DNA of 24,929 nucleotides, taken from positions 1 through 24,929 of the forward strand of contig JAHFGE010000003.1 in assembly GCA_023247575.1 (NCBI GenBank), read 5' to 3'. The notes under the pieces are model-generated. The model was given only the letters and a program-made list of their open reading frames with translations, was not told the DNA's origin and did not search any database. The position numbers and the translations under genes were made by a program. The DNA comes from Candidatus Omnitrophota bacterium (GTDB taxonomy: Bacteria > Omnitrophota > Gorgyraeia > Zapsychrales > Fredricksoniimonadaceae). Positions 22,458 through 24,929 of this stretch are shown here, piece by piece. Within the stretch, counting starts at the first letter, position 1, and every line of letters begins with the position of its first letter.

Positions 22458-23162
22458 GTGATTTTGGAAATATCTCATTTAAAAAAATATTTTGGGTCAG
22501 TACACGCGGTGGATGATGTTACTTTTTCCGTTGTCGATGGAGAGAATCTTTGCATTATCGGCGAATCCGGGTCTGGTAAGTCGACCTTGGCTAAACTCAT
22601 GATCGGATTATTAAAAGCGGACCAAGGGCAAATCCAAGGGGAGCGTAACCATATCCAAATGGTTTTCCAGGATCCCTGTAGTTCTTTGGATCCTTTATGG
22701 ACCGTGCGTTCGATTTTAAGGGAAGCTTTTTATTGCCAGAAAATTTCAAGCGAGGCACAGCTTAAAGCTATGCAGGAGATTCTCCAGGCGGTGGGCTTGC
22801 CAGGGGATATCCTCAATCGTTTTCCCCATGAATTTAGCGGAGGGGAGCGCCAGCGTATTGCCATTGCCCGCGCGCTCTTGGCGAACCCTAAGATTTTAAT
22901 TTTAGATGAAGCTGTTTCTTCGTTGGATATTCTCGTTCAAAAACAAATCATAGACTTACTTATGGATTTAAAGCGGGAATTCAACCTGACCTACATCTTT
23001 ATTTCTCACAATTTAAGAATAGTCAAAAATTTTAGTGATAGAATAGCCGTGATGCGAGAAGGTAAAATGATTGAAATAGGTTTAGGCCAAGACATTTTTG
23101 ACAGGCCTGGGGAACTTTATACTCAACAATTACTTAGCGCAGCTTTCGATTATCAAGTATGA
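22458..23162 (+). CDS. Peptide ABC transporter ATPase, OppF/DppF type (short)
   Basis: A 234-residue ABC ATPase. Walker A is GESGSGKST at 35-43, the Q-loop block is MVFQDPCSSLDPLWTV, the signature is FSGGERQR, Walker B is ILILDEAVSSLD and the switch His is in YIFISHNLRI. DEAVSSLD with PLWTV is the OppF/DppF style. It ends at LYTQQLLSAAFDYQV, so like its partner it lacks the usual C-terminal extension. The GTG start is supported by GGAGG 7 bases upstream. Its TGA overlaps the ATG of the following membrane protein gene. Confidence 0.94.
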   Translation: MILEISHLKKYFGSVHAVDDVTFSVVDGENLCIIGESGSGKSTLAKLMIGLLKADQGQIQGERNHIQMVFQDPCSSLDPLWTVRSILREAFYCQKISSEAQLKAMQEILQAVGLPGDILNRFPHEFSGGERQRIAIARALLANPKILILDEAVSSLDILVQKQIIDLLMDLKREFNLTYIFISHNLRIVKNFSDRIAVMREGKMIEIGLGQDIFDRPGELYTQQLLSAAFDYQV

Positions 23163-24929
23163 AATTACGATTGAGTGATTGGTTCTGGCAAAGATTGAGT
23201 TATATCATCGGCATCATGTCCGTTGGCGTTGTTTTTGGCCTGCTGTCCTTTATGGCCAGCCTTGAAATCAAGGATTTGGACTTATGGCTGCATTTAAAAA
23301 TGGGCCAATACATCAGCGAACACAAAGTTGTACCCGCCTTTGATGTTCTTTCCTGTACTATTGCCGGTAAACCCTGGGTCAATCATGAGTGGTTGTTCCA
23401 ACTCATTGTTTACCACGTGTGGCGTCTATGGGATTTCAATGGGCTTATCCAAATGCAGATCGCGGTTGTTTTTGTGACGTTCCTGATACTTTTGTTGTTA
23501 GGATACAGCAAAGACCGCCAATGGTTGACCGCTTTTAGTTTGCTGCTTGTCCTTTTAGTGTACTCCACCCGTTTTACCATTCGTCCTGATATTTTCTCCC
23601 TTTTATTTTTTGTATCATTCATTTGGATTCTCGCGTGGTTTATTGATAGGCCGTGGTCAGTATGGGCCTTAGTTGTCATCCAGATTCTATGGAGCAACAT
23701 GCATGGGTTTTTCTTTTTTGGGCCGCTGCTGGTTTTCGTGGCTATTATTTCGGAATTCTTGAAGCGTCAAGTCCCATTGCCCTGGCAGTGGAATAGTGTG
23801 GGACGCCTGAGAGACGAAGAATATCGCCGATTAAAGAAACTTTTACCTATACTTATAGGGGCCTGTTTTATTAATCCCATGACGTTTAAAGGCGCCTGGT
23901 ATCCCATTGGAGTCTTGTTTGGTTTAGGCGGCTCATCGAAGATTTTCTTTTCGCATATCACGGAATTGCAAAAACCCATCACCGCCGCGACTCTCTGGAG
24001 CGTCCAAAACGGTTATTATAAGGCGATGATTATTTTATCCGTGGTTAGTTTTGTTTTCAATCGGCGCAAAATGGATATCAGCAGTGTGTTTGTCTGGATC
24101 ATTTTTCTTTTATTCTCTCTGGTCGCCATCCGTAACATGGTTTTTTTCGCCATAGCTTCTTATTTAATATTTATGGCGAATGCGACTAGCGTCCAATGGC
24201 AGGAGACCATCCCTTTTGGATTCTCAAAGCCTCGATTTAAATACATCACAGGTATCTTATTAAAAGGTCTGTTGATTTTTTGGATTATGGATAATGGATT
24301 GAAGTTGGCGACCAATGGTTATTTTGATTTTGATACCTACCAGCGCAAAAGCGAATTCTGGGGCGTCTCCAAACGCTCCTTTCCTTACCATGCGGTGGAT
24401 TTCCTGGTTAAGAATCAGATGAAAGGAAATTTTTTTAATGATTTCAATTCCGGTGCTTATTTGATCGGCCGCTGTTTTCCCGATATCAAAGTTTACATTG
24501 ACGGCCGTACCGAGGAATATGGGGCCCGGTTTTTTGAGCATTATCAAAAAATTTGGCGTGACGGCGACAAAAAAATATTTTTGCAGGATGCAGCCCAATA
24601 CAACATCACAGGGGCTTTTTTAAATAATAGTAATCAACAGGTGCCGGCCAAGGTGTTGAAGATGTTCTATCAGCTGCCGGATTGGAAAGTGGTTTATTTT
24701 GATGCTGATGCGATTATTCTTTTAAAGAATACAGCGGTAAACAAACCATGGATTGATCGTTTTGCCATCGATTTAAAAAAATGGAAACCTAAGAGCATGG
24801 ATTTACAACGTCTGGGAACCAAGCGTATTGAGCCGCTGCCCTTTACCAACCGGGCCTATATGTTAGACACTTTAGGGCTCTATGATGGGGTCATCAGGGA
24901 AGTGGAAGAAGCGCTTAAAATATCCCCGG
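23159..24929 (+). CDS. Large polytopic membrane protein with soluble C-terminal domain and TPR start (3' end outside window)
   Basis: An open frame of 590 codons runs from the ATG at 23159 (ATGA overlap with the ATPase gene) to the window end without a stop. The N-terminal about 390 residues contain eight or more hydrophobic segments. An early periplasmic-type loop carries KDLDLWLH at 38-45 and GKPWVNHEWL at 70-79, motifs shared by a widespread uncharacterised family that resembles GT-C membrane glycosyltransferases. A soluble part follows with FNDFNSGAYLI, VYIDGRTEEYG and LPDWKVVYFDADAIILLKN. The last residues, RAYMLDTLGLYDGVIREVEE, then ALKISP, look like a TPR repeat, so a TPR tail probably follows. 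Function is unknown; a GT-C-like role at the membrane is a guess from topology and the Asp-rich loop. Confidence 0.8.
   Translation, partial: MKLRLSDWFWQRLSYIIGIMSVGVVFGLLSFMASLEIKDLDLWLHLKMGQYISEHKVVPAFDVLSCTIAGKPWVNHEWLFQLIVYHVWRLWDFNGLIQMQIAVVFVTFLILLLLGYSKDRQWLTAFSLLLVLLVYSTRFTIRPDIFSLLFFVSFIWILAWFIDRPWSVWALVVIQILWSNMHGFFFFGPLLVFVAIISEFLKRQVPLPWQWNSVGRLRDEEYRRLKKLLPILIGACFINPMTFKGAWYPIGVLFGLGGSSKIFFSHITELQKPITAATLWSVQNGYYKAMIILSVVSFVFNRRKMDISSVFVWIIFLLFSLVAIRNMVFFAIASYLIFMANATSVQWQETIPFGFSKPRFKYITGILLKGLLIFWIMDNGLKLATNGYFDFDTYQRKSEFWGVSKRSFPYHAVDFLVKNQMKGNFFNDFNSGAYLIGRCFPDIKVYIDGRTEEYGARFFEHYQKIWRDGDKKIFLQDAAQYNITGAFLNNSNQQVPAKVLKMFYQLPDWKVVYFDADAIILLKNTAVNKPWIDRFAIDLKKWKPKSMDLQRLGTKRIEPLPFTNRAYMLDTLGLYDGVIREVEEALKISP

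Noticed and set aside
24260..24598. A 112-codon minus-strand frame near the window end
   Set aside because: It is antisense to the long membrane-protein frame, whose conserved motifs (VYIDGRTEEYG and others) show that the plus strand is coding.

Overview
The window is one uninterrupted block of plus-strand genes with almost no spacer: no stretch over 300 bases lacks a gene, and many neighbours overlap by ATGA, TGATG or TAGTG. I see no tRNA, rRNA, CRISPR array, insertion sequence or phage gene. Base composition is moderate in GC, with a few GC-rich and AT-rich patches. A cell-envelope polysaccharide locus with WecG, WbaP-like and Wzx-like proteins suggests a didermic, Gram-negative-type bacterium. 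The order pgk-tpiA-secG-peptide ABC transporter, together with REP-like spacer elements, reminds me of Candidatus Omnitrophota or a related uncultured lineage. That taxon is a low-confidence inference from memory, not a search result.

Positions 1-15382 form a surface-glycan (O-antigen or exopolysaccharide) locus. It opens with the end of a sugar-1-phosphate nucleotidyltransferase, then an Rmd-like epimerase/reductase, a GT4 glycosyltransferase, a WecG/TagA/CpsF glycosyltransferase and a polyprenyl-phosphate glycosylphosphotransferase that would start the lipid-linked unit. Next come gmd, fcl and a Wzx-type flippase, followed by a radical SAM protein, a GT2 enzyme, a methyltransferase carrying a radical-SAM-like N-terminal stub, a GT4, a cupin protein, a perosamine-synthase-like aminotransferase and a last GT4. 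Gmd makes GDP-4-keto-6-deoxy-mannose, and three neighbours (Rmd-like, Fcl, perosamine-synthase-like) are candidate users of it. No Wzy polymerase or Wzz regulator is visible in the window.

Positions 15356-17838 hold pgk, tpiA and secG. A consensus sigma-70 type promoter (TTGACA, 16 bases, TATAAT) sits at the end of the last glycosyltransferase gene and would start transcription only a few bases before the pgk ATG. A hairpin straddles the pgk stop codon, and a repeat-derived hairpin cluster fills the tpiA-secG gap.

Positions 17838-23162 encode a complete peptide/opine-type ABC importer: periplasmic binding protein, two permeases and two ATPases. A second pair of hairpins lies between the second permease and the first ATPase. 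In both repeat-filled gaps the 3' arm of a hairpin carries the Shine-Dalgarno sequence of the next gene.

From 23159 to the end an open reading frame of at least 590 codons encodes a large polytopic membrane protein with a soluble C-terminal region and the start of a probable TPR repeat. It runs off the window.
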